NCBI RefSeq assembly: GCF_003346865.1
Contig: NZ_QDKL01000001.1
Location: forward strand, 682,001-746,000
Direction: 5' to 3'
Length of the DNA: 64,000 bases
From: Halobacteriovorax vibrionivorans
GTDB taxonomy: Bacteria; Bdellovibrionota; Bacteriovoracia; Bacteriovoracales; Bacteriovoracaceae
Part shown: positions 44,160-53,526 of the stretch, piece by piece
How the letters are laid out: each line of letters begins with the position of its first letter
Position numbering within the stretch: position 1 is the stretch's first letter
The notes under the pieces: model-generated
What the model was told of the DNA's origin: nothing
Database searches by the model: none
Seen by the model: the letters and a program-made list of their open reading frames with translations, nothing else
Position numbers and translations under genes: made by a program

Positions 44160-44765
44160 AAATGGTTTTGAGCCAAAGAAGCCGCGATAAGAAGAAAGAG
44201 GAGATGGGTGAACAGATTTAAGGACTAAGTGCTTAGACTCATCAATATTCTTGCCCTTCTTTTGTGCAGGAGAGCCCCAAAGAATAAAGACTACATTTTC
44301 ACATTGCTCATTAATCACTTCAATAATTTTGGCAGTAAACTTCTCCCACCCTTTTTTCTGATGAGATCCTGCCTGTGCTTTTCTAACACTTAAACAATTA
44401 TTAAGTAGCAGAACGCCTTCCTTTGCCCATTCTTCAAGAAATCCATGTTCAGGTACCTCGACTCCTAGATCTTCATTTAATTCTTTGTAGATATTTCTAA
44501 GAGAAGGTGGAATTTTCACACCTTTATTTACAGAAAAGCTTAAACCATGGGCCTGCCCTTCACCGTGATATGGATCCTGACCAAGAATAACGACTTTAAC
44601 TTTTTCTAGAGGAGTTAAATTTAATGCTGAAAAGAACTCTTCTCTTTTAGGAAAGATTTCACCATCTTCTGAATTTAAAAATTCAGAAAGTTCACGCATA
44701 TAATCTTTTTGGAATTCGTCTTTAAGGTAAGTTAGCCAGCTCTTATCATTTAAGAATTCAATCAT
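44094..44765 (-). CDS. ung: Uracil-DNA glycosylase
   Basis: 223 aa, family 1. Motif 1 is GQDPYHGEGQAHGLSFS with catalytic D64; the C-terminal motif is HPSPLSSYRGFFGSKPFSKA with its catalytic His. Removes uracil from DNA. The order and length match E. coli Ung. It is 17 bp after the E1 gene on the same strand. Confidence 0.97.
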   Translation of the reverse strand: MIEFLNDKSWLTYLKDEFQKDYMRELSEFLNSEDGEIFPKREEFFSALNLTPLEKVKVVILGQDPYHGEGQAHGLSFSVNKGVKIPPSLRNIYKELNEDLGVEVPEHGFLEEWAKEGVLLLNNCLSVRKAQAGSHQKKGWEKFTAKIIEVINEQCENVVFILWGSPAQKKGKNIDESKHLVLKSVHPSPLSSYRGFFGSKPFSKANAYLIENDLKPVSWEITN

Positions 44766-44782
44766 AAGAGCTGGCCTTTATT

Positions 44783-46960
44783 TTAATAACTTAGAAGTTT
44801 ATTAAGTTGTTCGTATACGTCTGAAACTTGTGGAAGAATATAATCTTCTGAAGTTGGACAATACGCAACGTGAGAGTCTTTTGCAGCAACACGAAGGATT
44901 GGAGCATCAAGTGCTTCAAAACATTCTTCGTTAACACATGCAGCGATTTCACCAGCAAAGCCTGAAGTTTTCGTTTCTTCGTGACAAATAAGAAGACGAT
45001 TAGTTTTTTCAAGTGACTTCTTAATTGAATCCATATCAAATGGAGCAAGTGTTCTAAGGTCAATAACCTCAATCGTCTTACCAGTTTCAGATTCGACTTT
45101 CTTAGCGGCATCAATTGATTTTTGAACTAATGCACCCCAAGCAACAACAGTTGCGTCCGCTCCTTCTTTTGCGACACGGGCCTTACCAAATGGAATCATA
45201 TATTCTTCACCTGGATCAGCAGTACGATTATAACCTTGGTAGTAAAGGTGCTTATGCTCTAGGAACATAACAGGATCATCTGATCTAATAGCAGTTCTTA
45301 AAAGACCAGCAGCGTCTGCTGCGTTTGATGGGAACACAACTCTAATACCTGGAACGTGAGTGAATAGAGACTCTCCACATTGTGAGTGATAAATCGATCC
45401 ACCTCTTAGGTATCCACCGATTGGAACACGCACAACCATTGGACACTTAAAGTCTCCACCTGAACGGTAGCGAGTCGTCGCCATCTCATTCTTAAGTTGC
45501 ATATAAGCAGTCCAGATATAGTCGAAGAATTGAATTTCAACAACAGGCTTAAGACCTCTCATTGCCATACCAATTGCACGACCGATGATATTTGCTTCTG
45601 CTAGTGGTGAGTTAAATACTTGTCCTTCTAAAGATGCTCTTTGAACACCTGAAGATACCTTAAATACACCACCTTTACCTTTTAGTTCTGGATCTTTTAA
45701 TTTTTCTAGATCAGAGAAATCGGCAACGTCTTCTCCAAACATTCTTAGAAGTGGGTTCTTAGAAAACTCAGAGCGAAGAACAGCATTAATTGCTGATGCC
45801 ATTGGAATATCTGTTTTTCCTTCAAATGAACCTTCAGTTTCAAAATCCGATGAAGTTGGATCAACATCGTGAGAATATAAGTGATCAAGTGCAGATTCAG
45901 GAGCCGGCCATTCAGTATCAACAGCTTCTTTCATTGCACGTCTTACATCAATCGTTACTTCTTCAAGAAGATCGTTAACTTCTTTCTCAGTCATTACACC
46001 AAGCTCAATAAGAGTCTTTGGGTAAGAGTTAAATACGTCGATTTGCTTTTCTTCAGCAAGCTCATCTTTTGTACGATACATTGACTGATCATCAGAAAGA
46101 GAGTGTGAGTATGGACGAGTTACATGAGAGTGAAGAAGAACTGGCCCCTTTCCTTCTCTAATATGCTTTGCTGCTTTTTCAGCGGCCTTATAAGATTCAA
46201 TAGGACAATTACCGTCACATTCAATAATCTTTAAACCAGGAAATTCATCTAGAGCTTTAGAGATTGATCCACCTGGAGTTTGCTTAGAAGTAATTGTTGA
46301 AATGGCATAACCATTATCTTCAACGTGGAAAAGAACAGGAAGTTTATTAGCACAAGCTGTTGTTAGACCTTCCCAGAACTCACCTTGAGCAATCGTTCCA
46401 TCACCACATGAAGTATAAACAACTTCAGCATCTTCAACTAAGAATTTTGATGTATCGTAATTATGCTTTTCTTTTAATTCTTTAAGAGCAAGTCCTGCTT
46501 CAGCAACACCACATGCCTGTAGAAATTGAGTTCCAGTACATGAAGACTTTTGAACGATATTTAGTTTTACATTCCCCCAGTGAGCTGGCATCTGTCGGCC
46601 ATGAGTTGCTGTATCTCCGATGTTACCATTTGCTTGGCAAAGCATTTCATATGGAGTTACACCAAGACCTGTACATAGTGCTCTATCTCGGTAGTAAGGA
46701 ATAAACCAATCGTGAGCTGGCTTTAGAACTTTTGCAAGAGCTGTTAAAACACCTTCGTGTCCCGCTCCAGAGATTTGGAAGAAAGCTGTTGATTGTTTCT
46801 TCATTGTGATCTCAGCATCGTCTAGCTTTCTTGAAACGAAAACATTACGAAGCATCCAAGTTAGATCCTCTTTTGAAAGATTGTACTTTTTAATAATCTC
46901 TTTTTTCTTATCTAATTTGTTAGATCCCACAGTTGATCCTTTTGCAGTTTTATCAAGCAT
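44783..46960 (-). CDS. 2-oxoacid dehydrogenase E1, alpha-beta fusion
   Basis: 725 aa. Residues about 25-370 are the alpha half with the TPP motif beginning CGDGTIAQGEFWEG (GDG 186-188) and ending HVEDNGYAIS. Residues about 385-725 are the beta half (IPMASAINAVLRSEF, GLKPVVEIQFFDYIW, GGYLRGGSIYHSQ, IDLRTLAPFD). Fused E1 of the branched-chain or pyruvate type decarboxylates the 2-oxoacid and passes acyl to E2. The nearby leucine dehydrogenase favours a branched-chain substrate. No E2 or E3 gene is adjacent. Confidence 0.93.
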   Translation of the reverse strand: MLDKTAKGSTVGSNKLDKKKEIIKKYNLSKEDLTWMLRNVFVSRKLDDAEITMKKQSTAFFQISGAGHEGVLTALAKVLKPAHDWFIPYYRDRALCTGLGVTPYEMLCQANGNIGDTATHGRQMPAHWGNVKLNIVQKSSCTGTQFLQACGVAEAGLALKELKEKHNYDTSKFLVEDAEVVYTSCGDGTIAQGEFWEGLTTACANKLPVLFHVEDNGYAISTITSKQTPGGSISKALDEFPGLKIIECDGNCPIESYKAAEKAAKHIREGKGPVLLHSHVTRPYSHSLSDDQSMYRTKDELAEEKQIDVFNSYPKTLIELGVMTEKEVNDLLEEVTIDVRRAMKEAVDTEWPAPESALDHLYSHDVDPTSSDFETEGSFEGKTDIPMASAINAVLRSEFSKNPLLRMFGEDVADFSDLEKLKDPELKGKGGVFKVSSGVQRASLEGQVFNSPLAEANIIGRAIGMAMRGLKPVVEIQFFDYIWTAYMQLKNEMATTRYRSGGDFKCPMVVRVPIGGYLRGGSIYHSQCGESLFTHVPGIRVVFPSNAADAAGLLRTAIRSDDPVMFLEHKHLYYQGYNRTADPGEEYMIPFGKARVAKEGADATVVAWGALVQKSIDAAKKVESETGKTIEVIDLRTLAPFDMDSIKKSLEKTNRLLICHEETKTSGFAGEIAACVNEECFEALDAPILRVAAKDSHVAYCPTSEDYILPQVSDVYEQLNKLLSY

Positions 46961-47010
46961 TTAACGCCCCTTTTTAAGTGGGGCTAGCTTACCAATTTTA
47001 GTGCAAAAGG

Positions 47011-47025
47011 TGCACATGCTGTGCA
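47011..47025. promoter_or_regulatory. Palindrome TGCACA-N3-TGTGCA before the E1 gene
   Basis: A perfect 6-bp inverted repeat 50 bp upstream of the E1 start codon, with a further GTGCA word at 47001-47005. It may be an operator for a branched-chain or 2-oxoacid responsive regulator. No matching regulator is in the window. Confidence 0.4.
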
Positions 47026-47076
47026 TTAAAATAGAGTATAAGTTTTGACAAATTTCAGGTATTTAGAAGATTAACT

Positions 47077-48168
47077 TTAAAAACCACTAGAGATTCCTAG
47101 CACATATCGGCGATCGACCTGTCCTCTGAAGTCTGAATCTGTTGTATCAACAGCATAAGTTGAGAGATCAAACTCCATTTTTCTCGTTCTAATCCCAATT
47201 CCTCCGGAACCAAAACCGTCACCGTAACCTAAACGGAAATAGAAAATACGACGTAAATCAAACTCTAAACCAAGTCCAAGTTTTCTAATAGTGTCGACAT
47301 TCGAGTGTTCACCTAGCGCATCTTTATAATTTAATTCCATGTGAACACGCATCGTTCTACCTATTTGTGGTGTAAGAGAAAGTCCTAAGTCAAAAGTTTG
47401 TTTGATATCAGCTGGTGCTGCTGGACCTCCGGTCTGCTCAAAACTTGTACCACCTGTATTATGTGAAGTGATGGCAAGAGTTGGGAGAAATGTGTATGGA
47501 AGAGTTAAGCGAAAACCAGTAGTAAAAAATAACATTTTACCTTGGTTGTAGGCCGTATCTGGTAGATCTAATGCAACCGCTGGATCAGCTGTCCCGATTG
47601 CTTCCTTTCTAAATAGATAAGTTGCGGTAGCACCTATTTTTACGATTCCACCAAAGAGTGAAAAGTTAAAAGCTGCGTATGGACCGTGATCAGTTCTTTG
47701 TGCATATTCAAATTGGTCACCAGCTTGATCACCAATAAAAGCTCGTTGTTGAACAGCATAGACATATCCCATAGAGAAATAGCGAGTTGAGAAGTTTGGC
47801 ATCATTTGGAAACGACTATGTGAAACTGTTCCCTTATTTTGATTGAGAAGTTTTCTTGCACCCTCAAGCGATAGTGCATCAAAAATATCACCGGCGTTAC
47901 CAGTTACATCTCCACCAAAGAGAGTCTCCATCCATCCCTTATTGGTTTCAAATTGAAAGTTTGAAAGGTGAAAGTGTTTTCCACGATAAGTTCCAAGGCC
48001 TGCTGGGTTATAGAAAGCAGCGGATGCATCATCTACTTTTGCAATAAATGCATTTCCCATGGCAAGGGCACGAGATGAAGTAACAATCTCTGGAAAGACA
48101 GCATCCTCAAATTGTATTGCATAAATACTTGAGTGAATTAATAGGAGTAATAAAATCAACTTCTTCAC
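47077..48168 (-). CDS. Outer-membrane beta-barrel protein (PorV/FadL-like)
   Basis: 363 aa. The signal peptide MKKLILLLLLIHSSIYA is followed by SSRALAMGNAFIAKVDDASA and AFYNPAGLG, the N-terminal signature of the UPF0164/PorV and FadL-type long-chain transporters. The rest is a series of amphipathic strands ending in KMEFDLSTYAVDTTDSDFRG and a C-terminal F-rich strand. Substrate unknown. It lies upstream of a multi-hairpin region that ends leucine dehydrogenase. Confidence 0.8.
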   Translation of the reverse strand: MKKLILLLLLIHSSIYAIQFEDAVFPEIVTSSRALAMGNAFIAKVDDASAAFYNPAGLGTYRGKHFHLSNFQFETNKGWMETLFGGDVTGNAGDIFDALSLEGARKLLNQNKGTVSHSRFQMMPNFSTRYFSMGYVYAVQQRAFIGDQAGDQFEYAQRTDHGPYAAFNFSLFGGIVKIGATATYLFRKEAIGTADPAVALDLPDTAYNQGKMLFFTTGFRLTLPYTFLPTLAITSHNTGGTSFEQTGGPAAPADIKQTFDLGLSLTPQIGRTMRVHMELNYKDALGEHSNVDTIRKLGLGLEFDLRRIFYFRLGYGDGFGSGGIGIRTRKMEFDLSTYAVDTTDSDFRGQVDRRYVLGISSGF

Positions 48169-48231
48169 GGAGTTAATTTTACCTTAAGAAGACCTTAATA
48201 TTAACTCGTGGCACAAGATGCCGACATAAAC

Positions 48232-48257
48232 AAAAAAGGCCCGTAAAAACGGGCCCT
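48232..48257 (-). terminator. Terminator of the leucine dehydrogenase transcript
   Basis: On the minus strand the hairpin GGCCCGT / ACGGGCC is followed by six T. It lies about 165 bp after the leucine dehydrogenase stop, so the transcript has a long, structured 3' region. Confidence 0.85.
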
Positions 48258-48299
48258 TATATCGAAATATGTCTATCGACTCTTTATTTCGATAGCTTT

Positions 48300-48424
48300 C
48301 CCATTGCTCCAGAGGCAACAAAGCCGGGCTTGAACCCGGCTTGTTGAATATATTTTTCATTTCATTGCAATGGGAGCTAGCGTAGCATCCAATGGACTGG
48401 CCTTAGCCAGTCAATGACGCTAGC
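48300..48424 (-). other. Structured multi-hairpin 3' region or small RNA
   Basis: Three nested structures: GCTAGCGT/ACGCTAGC (48376-48383 with 48417-48424) enclosing GACTGGC/GCCAGTC; CCCATTGC/GCAATGGG (48300-48307 with 48367-48374) enclosing a CAAC...GCCGGG hairpin closed around CTTGAA. The CCATTG word can also pair with a second CAATGG (48391-48395 region), so alternative folds are possible. It may be only 3' UTR structure or a separate RNA processed from it. Confidence 0.5.
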
Positions 48425-49526
48425 GCTTCTTCCTACCTGGAAAACGGTGTCCTACGTGACCTAGGAACTTCCCTTGGATATTCTTAATTGATTCAATTCT
48501 TGATTCTGCAAGGATATCAGTTGCTTGATAAACTGGAATATCTTGTTCTTCAGAAATTTCGAAAATCTTCATTGTTGTATCATAGATTGTATCAACCATT
48601 CTGATTGCCTTATCTTCTGACCAACCTTCAAATTCAATTGAAACGTTCATTAGACCACCAGCATTGATTAGGTAATCTGGAGCGTATAGGATTCCTTTTT
48701 CTTTAAGGATTTTTCCGTGACGATTTTCTGCAAGTTGGTTATTTGCAGCACCTGCAACGATCTTACAATTTAGACGCTCAATCGTTTCATCATTGATAGT
48801 TGCACCAAGTGCACATGGAGCATAGATATCCATCTTCACATCATAGATTTCATCAATTCCTACAACCTTTGCATTTGGAACTTTTTCTTTGAAAAGTTCA
48901 AGGTTCTTTTCATTGATATCACATACGTAAACTTCTGCACCTTCATTGTATAAGTACTCACCTAGGTAGCGACCAACTGATCCAGCACCTTGAAGCGCAA
49001 CAACTTTACCTTTTGGTGAACGGTCTCCGTAAACTTTCATACAAGCTGCTTCGATACCTCTGAAAACACCGCGAGCTGTCCATGGAGAAGGGTTACCTGA
49101 ACCACCATGGATTTCAGCAACACCTGCTACATTATTTGTTTCAGTAAATACGTGCTCAATATCATCAACACCAATATTTACATCTTCTGCTGTGATATAA
49201 CGTCCATTTAAAGACTCTAGGAAACGTCCGTATGAACGGAAAAGAGCTTCTGACTTATCCTTTTCTGGATCACCAATAATTACGGCCTTTCCACCACCAA
49301 GGTTTAGACCAGAAACAGCTGCTTTATAAGTCATCCCTTTTGAAAGTCTTAATACATCATTGATTGCTTCTTCTTCTGAATTATATGGCCACATTCTAGT
49401 TCCACCAAGAGCTGGTCCTAAAACTGTGTTATGAATCGCAACGATTGCCTTTAGGTTACAACTTGGGTCACTGAAAAAGATAACTTCTTCGTGTCCATCT
49501 TTGTATAGTCTCTCAAAACTAGGCAT
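48420..49526 (-). CDS. Leucine dehydrogenase (Glu/Leu/Phe/Val dehydrogenase family)
   Basis: 368 aa. Interconverts leucine/valine/isoleucine and their 2-oxoacids with NAD. Start ATG 49526 follows AAGGAG; the start MPSFERLYKDGHEEV is typical. K68 and K80 (in SGLNLGGGKAVI), at the positions used in Bacillus leucine dehydrogenase, are present, as is the Rossmann GAGSVGRYLGEYL. With the E1 fusion nearby it suggests branched-chain amino-acid use or branched fatty-acid precursor supply. Confidence 0.94.
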   Translation of the reverse strand: MPSFERLYKDGHEEVIFFSDPSCNLKAIVAIHNTVLGPALGGTRMWPYNSEEEAINDVLRLSKGMTYKAAVSGLNLGGGKAVIIGDPEKDKSEALFRSYGRFLESLNGRYITAEDVNIGVDDIEHVFTETNNVAGVAEIHGGSGNPSPWTARGVFRGIEAACMKVYGDRSPKGKVVALQGAGSVGRYLGEYLYNEGAEVYVCDINEKNLELFKEKVPNAKVVGIDEIYDVKMDIYAPCALGATINDETIERLNCKIVAGAANNQLAENRHGKILKEKGILYAPDYLINAGGLMNVSIEFEGWSEDKAIRMVDTIYDTTMKIFEISEEQDIPVYQATDILAESRIESIKNIQGKFLGHVGHRFPGRKKR

Positions 49527-49641
49527 GCTTAATCTCCTTAATTGATTGCAATAATTACCCGAAATTTCATGGCAATTTAAATTGCTTAAAATAGTGCTAC
49601 AATAGTGAAAAGAACAATAAACTTTCAAGGATAAAAACTGT

Positions 49642-49950
49642 ATGCACAAAGCGTCACTAATCGATGAGAATGGGCAAAGTACTGAATTTACGATCGATGA
49701 AAATCAAAGTATCTTTGACGCACTTCAGGATCAAGGCAAGACTCTACCTCATGGATGCTTGAGTGGCTCTTGTGGCTCATGTCGTATACAGATCATTGAG
49801 GGAAAAGAAAACATGAAAAAACCAGGTATCATTGAGCAAAACACAATTGATGCAATAGCTGGTGAGCATCCAGAAGTTGAAGAAGGTAAAATTAGAATGG
49901 CCTGTCGAGCTAAGGTTCTAGGTGATATTAAATTTTCTTCTCTAAAATAA
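49642..49950 (+). CDS. Plant-type [2Fe-2S] ferredoxin
   Basis: 102 aa. HGCLSGSCGSCRIQI gives C39, C44, C47 (C-x4-C-x2-C) and the fourth Cys is in RMACRAK, matching 2Fe-2S ferredoxins of the CDP-6-deoxy or general electron-carrier class. It is divergent from leucine dehydrogenase and converges on a hydrolase gene. The partner enzyme is not obvious. Confidence 0.9.
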   Translation: MHKASLIDENGQSTEFTIDENQSIFDALQDQGKTLPHGCLSGSCGSCRIQIIEGKENMKKPGIIEQNTIDAIAGEHPEVEEGKIRMACRAKVLGDIKFSSLK

Positions 49951-50890
49951 GTTGAATTAAAGCACGAAAGTGCTTAATGCGATCAAAGTCCCAAGACTTA
50001 TTTCCATCTTTATAAAAATCTAATCGTTCTTGATCTAAGACAGTAATCAGATGATCAACATCATTAACGATAATATATTGTTCATCCTTAAAAAGAGCAG
50101 ATTGAATATCCACCATTCCATCATTTCGACCGACACGATTATAAATATAATTACGGCTTGATTCTAATAGAGACTCTCGTCCATCTTGAGCATCAATAAA
50201 GGTAATGAATTGTAAAAAGTTAACATCGCCTAGAACCTTCATGACTTCTTCTCGATGCTCACTCATATACTTTTTTCTTTCGGCCGTACCTACAGACTGC
50301 ATTCCACTAATGTCACCACCAAGAAGGTAGAAGGCCCAGCCAATTAGCGTTTTCGTCACTGTTCCATCAATAAAGTAATCTGCAAGAACTGATCCACGAA
50401 ACGGAGATTGCATTGTCACCCAACCCACTACGCGATCTTTCACTTCTGGATGGTTTATTAAAACTTCTAGAAATTCAAGACCACCTTTAGAGTGACTTAT
50501 AATAAGTAGTGGCCCTTTAATCTTATCTAACTTTGATTTAATGAAGCGTGCATTCTCTTTAACCGGTGCCTCTGATTCCACAATAATTCTTTTAAAAGGA
50601 ATCTTGTGCTCTTCTAATAACTCCATATAATCACTAAAGTAATCACCTACAAAATAGGATAGGTTTAAAATTTGACCTGATTTCTTTATTGCTGATTGAG
50701 ATAGAATTCCTGGTAAGAAAACGACTGTAAGCTCTCTTAGCTTTGCTATTTCTTTTTTAGATAATTTTGGTTTTGATTGATAGAGACTCTTATAATGAGT
50801 TGTTTTATTTAAGGCCCAGACAACTTCTGTCCTAAAGACAGAAGTTATCAGAGTAAATATAAGAACTAAGCTAAACCTTTTGATGTTAAT
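49928..50890 (-). CDS. Exported alpha/beta-hydrolase (lipase-like), likely ATT start
   Basis: About 320 aa. An ATG at 50626 would give only 232 aa and lose the N-terminus, but the same frame reads on upstream as a signal peptide (KRFSLVLIFTLITSVF) followed by KPKLSKKEIAKLRELTVVFL. Only ATT codons at 50893 and 50890, after AGAGGG, could start it. The catalytic region reads LLIISHSKGGLEFL with Ser between His and Lys, the nucleophile elbow of serine hydrolases, and RVGRNDGMVD and NDVDHLI fit the Asp and His. The gene overlaps its upstream neighbour by about 25 bases. Confidence 0.6.
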   Translation of the reverse strand: MNIKRFSLVLIFTLITSVFRTEVVWALNKTTHYKSLYQSKPKLSKKEIAKLRELTVVFLPGILSQSAIKKSGQILNLSYFVGDYFSDYMELLEEHKIPFKRIIVESEAPVKENARFIKSKLDKIKGPLLIISHSKGGLEFLEVLINHPEVKDRVVGWVTMQSPFRGSVLADYFIDGTVTKTLIGWAFYLLGGDISGMQSVGTAERKKYMSEHREEVMKVLGDVNFLQFITFIDAQDGRESLLESSRNYIYNRVGRNDGMVDIQSALFKDEQYIIVNDVDHLITVLDQERLDFYKDGNKSWDFDRIKHFRALIQLILEKKI

Positions 50891-51870
50891 AATGCTGCCC
50901 TCTTCTTGCGGCGAATTTTGGCGTTAATATCATCTAGAGAATCAACGGCCATATCCCATGCTGTATAAATTTGTTTCTTCTTATTGGCCCTCAGGTCACC
51001 GGCAACATAGAAATTTTCAATATTCGTTTCACCTTTTTCATTGCCTAGAACGTAGCCACGTTCATCAACTTCTGCGCCAATGGCCTTTGCTAATTCATTA
51101 TAAACGATAGTCCCGAGGGAAACAAAAGAAAACGCTGATTCTAAAGTTCGCCCACTTGCAAATTTATAACCTTGAACCTGTCCTTCTTTACGATCTCCAA
51201 GTACATCCACAATTTTTTCCGTGAAAACTTCAATATTATAAGCTTTGATTAGAGTTTTAACTTCATCGCTAAAGTCAGGAGTCTCTCCATTTGTAAGGAT
51301 CGACATCGAAGGAGTGTTGTACCTCTCCTTGAGCATCACAGCAACCCACACGGCCCCTGAAGTGTGCCCTATAATCGATGTGTGCTTATCATAGACATGG
51401 TGTCCATCACATCTTAAGCAGTAGTCTACTGTTTGTGCATTAGCAAAAGGAAGTATTGGTTTAATGCTGTCGTTAAAATGAGGCTGAACATCCATGATTC
51501 CAGTACAAAGGACCACATAGCTTGCTTCATACTCGCTTCCATCACTATCAATGAGCTTAAAAGAGCCATCATCATTTTTTGTGACCTCTGTGACACCTTT
51601 TCCTTTTACGAAAGTGAGATTATCTTTAAATTCAGACTCTTGAATCCACTCAAGAGTTTCCTTATTAGGTTCTTCGATCCCTTTTTTATACTTATGTGTA
51701 CCAGGCATATTCTCAACCTTATAGACCCACTTCTCACGTGAACGCTTCTTATCGCGAGGAGAACCTGGAAACATCACAACTTTATCGTTATTTAATACAC
51801 CTCTTAGTGTGGCCATCATTCCTGCGGCCCCGCCACCAATTACTGCAATATCAAATTTTTCGCTAGACAT
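50866..51870 (-). CDS. Thioredoxin-reductase-like FAD disulfide oxidoreductase
   Basis: 334 aa. Residues about 5-30 (FDIAVIGGGAAGMMATLRG) bind FAD; CLRC in YCLRCDGHHVYD is the redox-active pair at the thioredoxin-reductase position; IIGHTSGAVWVAV corresponds to the NAD(P)H-binding fold; VAGDLRANKKKQIYTAWDMA is the FAD tail. Start ATG 51870 follows GGAG. Substrate may be thioredoxin or a similar disulfide protein. The downstream hydrolase gene overlaps it. Confidence 0.9.
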   Translation of the reverse strand: MSSEKFDIAVIGGGAAGMMATLRGVLNNDKVVMFPGSPRDKKRSREKWVYKVENMPGTHKYKKGIEEPNKETLEWIQESEFKDNLTFVKGKGVTEVTKNDDGSFKLIDSDGSEYEASYVVLCTGIMDVQPHFNDSIKPILPFANAQTVDYCLRCDGHHVYDKHTSIIGHTSGAVWVAVMLKERYNTPSMSILTNGETPDFSDEVKTLIKAYNIEVFTEKIVDVLGDRKEGQVQGYKFASGRTLESAFSFVSLGTIVYNELAKAIGAEVDERGYVLGNEKGETNIENFYVAGDLRANKKKQIYTAWDMAVDSLDDINAKIRRKKRAALLTSKGLA

Positions 51871-51910
51871 AATTTTCTCCATCTATGTTTCTCAATAAGT
51901 ATAGACTAAC

Positions 51911-51939
51911 AAAAAGAGGGAATCTAATAGATTCCCTCT
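51911..51939 (-). terminator. Terminator after the CorC-like gene
   Basis: Perfect 11-bp stem AGAGGGAATCT / AGATTCCCTCT with AAT loop, then five T on the minus strand, 39 bp after the CorC-like gene stop. Confidence 0.9.
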
Positions 51940-51977
51940 ATATAAAGATATATTAACTATATGATGAAATTAGATAG

Positions 51978-53324
51978 TTACTTTACTGGAATATCGACAA
52001 GATCCTCACCTGAGTCGACTGCTTCTTTGGCCTCTTTCTTAGAGAAGAAATGCTTTTCACCATCGACATCTTTGATTTTGACCTGTTTGATCTCATAATC
52101 AAAAACTTCAATTAGTTCAAAACTATAACCTTCCCAAATAATAATCTGACCAGATTCAGGGAAGTTATTACCAAGCATATCAAGTAGAAAACCTGCTAGG
52201 GTTGAATAATTATCATTAAGTGGAATCTTAATATCATAGTCATGATCAAGATCTCTTAAGTTAGTGGCCCCATCAATATCCACACCGTCGATAAGATCAT
52301 TTTGTTCGTATTCTTTTGTAATCTGATCGATATCATCATCGTGCTCATCTTGGATTTCTCCAAGTATCTCTTCAATGATATCTTCAAGAGTAATAATACC
52401 AACGATTAAACCGTTCTCATCTTTAACAAGTGCCATGTGAACTTTCTTGCGATTCATATGATCAAATACGGCCTGTATCTTCATATGCTCGTAGACAAAG
52501 AATGGCTCTCTTAAGTGTTCAGATAATGTGAAATTATCGCGCTGGTCCTTCTTGATGAATGCAAGTTCCTTAACGTGAAGGAAGCCTTCAATATTATCAA
52601 CTTCACCATCACATACTGGATAACGAGAGTGAATCGATTCCTCAATTTCACTAATAACTTCTTTGTAAGAGCTACTAACTTGAATTGTTTTGATTTCCCT
52701 ACGAGGAATCATAATATCCTTAACCTTAATCTTAGGAAACTCTAAGATCGAGTTAAAAAGATCAATTTGCTTGTGATCAATCGTATTTTCTTTTTCTGCT
52801 TTTTGAATCATAAACTCAAGATCATCTTTTGTTACAATACGACCTGTAAGTTGAGCATTTTCACCAAGAACAGTATGGATTAACCACACCATAATCTTAA
52901 TTACAGGATAAAGAAGATAGTAGAAAATTTGAAGAACTCGAATTACGAAAAAAGACATACTTTCAGCGTGTGTACGAGCAAAAGTTTTTGGAATAATTTC
53001 ACCAAAGATTAAAATGATAAAAGTCGTGGCACCAACAGCAATTCCTATGGCATCATCGGCAAAGAGACGAGTTGCTAGAACTGTTGTAAGAGATGAAGCA
53101 AAAATATTAACGACGTTATTCCCTACGAGAATCGTTGTAAGAATCTCACTTGGACGATCAATCATAAATGCAATGGCACGTCCCTTTGCTCCACCTTCTT
53201 GAATAAGCTGGCTTGCTCGGTCATGAGGAATTGATAGCAACACGGCTTCAGAGCCAGAGAAAAAACCTGAGCCAATAAAGCAAACGATTAGTGAGACAAT
53301 TTCAAGGCTACTAACATCAGTCAT
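51978..53324 (-). CDS. CNNM/CorC family protein (hemolysin-like, CBS domains)
   Basis: 448 aa. Residues about 5-185 are the DUF21 membrane domain (FIGSGFFSGSEAVLLSIPHDRA and four hydrophobic helices), residues about 200-330 a CBS pair (VKDIMIPRREIKTIQV; KVHMALVKDENGLIVGIITL) and the end a CorC_HlyC domain with an acidic linker (EIQDEHDDDID). The family is linked to magnesium or cobalt efflux. A terminator follows; an unlinked stretch of about 200 bp precedes. Confidence 0.94.
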   Translation of the reverse strand: MTDVSSLEIVSLIVCFIGSGFFSGSEAVLLSIPHDRASQLIQEGGAKGRAIAFMIDRPSEILTTILVGNNVVNIFASSLTTVLATRLFADDAIGIAVGATTFIILIFGEIIPKTFARTHAESMSFFVIRVLQIFYYLLYPVIKIMVWLIHTVLGENAQLTGRIVTKDDLEFMIQKAEKENTIDHKQIDLFNSILEFPKIKVKDIMIPRREIKTIQVSSSYKEVISEIEESIHSRYPVCDGEVDNIEGFLHVKELAFIKKDQRDNFTLSEHLREPFFVYEHMKIQAVFDHMNRKKVHMALVKDENGLIVGIITLEDIIEEILGEIQDEHDDDIDQITKEYEQNDLIDGVDIDGATNLRDLDHDYDIKIPLNDNYSTLAGFLLDMLGNNFPESGQIIIWEGYSFELIEVFDYEIKQVKIKDVDGEKHFFSKKEAKEAVDSGEDLVDIPVK

Positions 53325-53526
53325 TGCCTTGTCCTAGTTTAAACGAAATGGAGTTGGAGTTTTTTAAGAAACAACAATAAAGCGGAGGTTCTATAAAATG
53401 TATCCTTGTTACGGGCATAGAGAGATTATCTCACCCTGTTCAATAGTTAATATTTTATCAGTATTCCTGATGTGATTCAATACATCATAACTCTATAAAT
53501 TTCAAGGATATAGGTTTATTTCTTCA

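Noticed and set aside
48323..48340. tRNA- or tmRNA-like T-arm (GGGTTCAAGCCC)
   Set aside because: The loop is the wrong size for a T-loop and no acceptor, D arm or tag ORF surrounds it.
53325..53526. Small gene in the gap before the zinc-ribbon gene
   Set aside because: No frame with a ribosome binding site and protein-like composition was found; it holds only an ordinary intergenic stretch.
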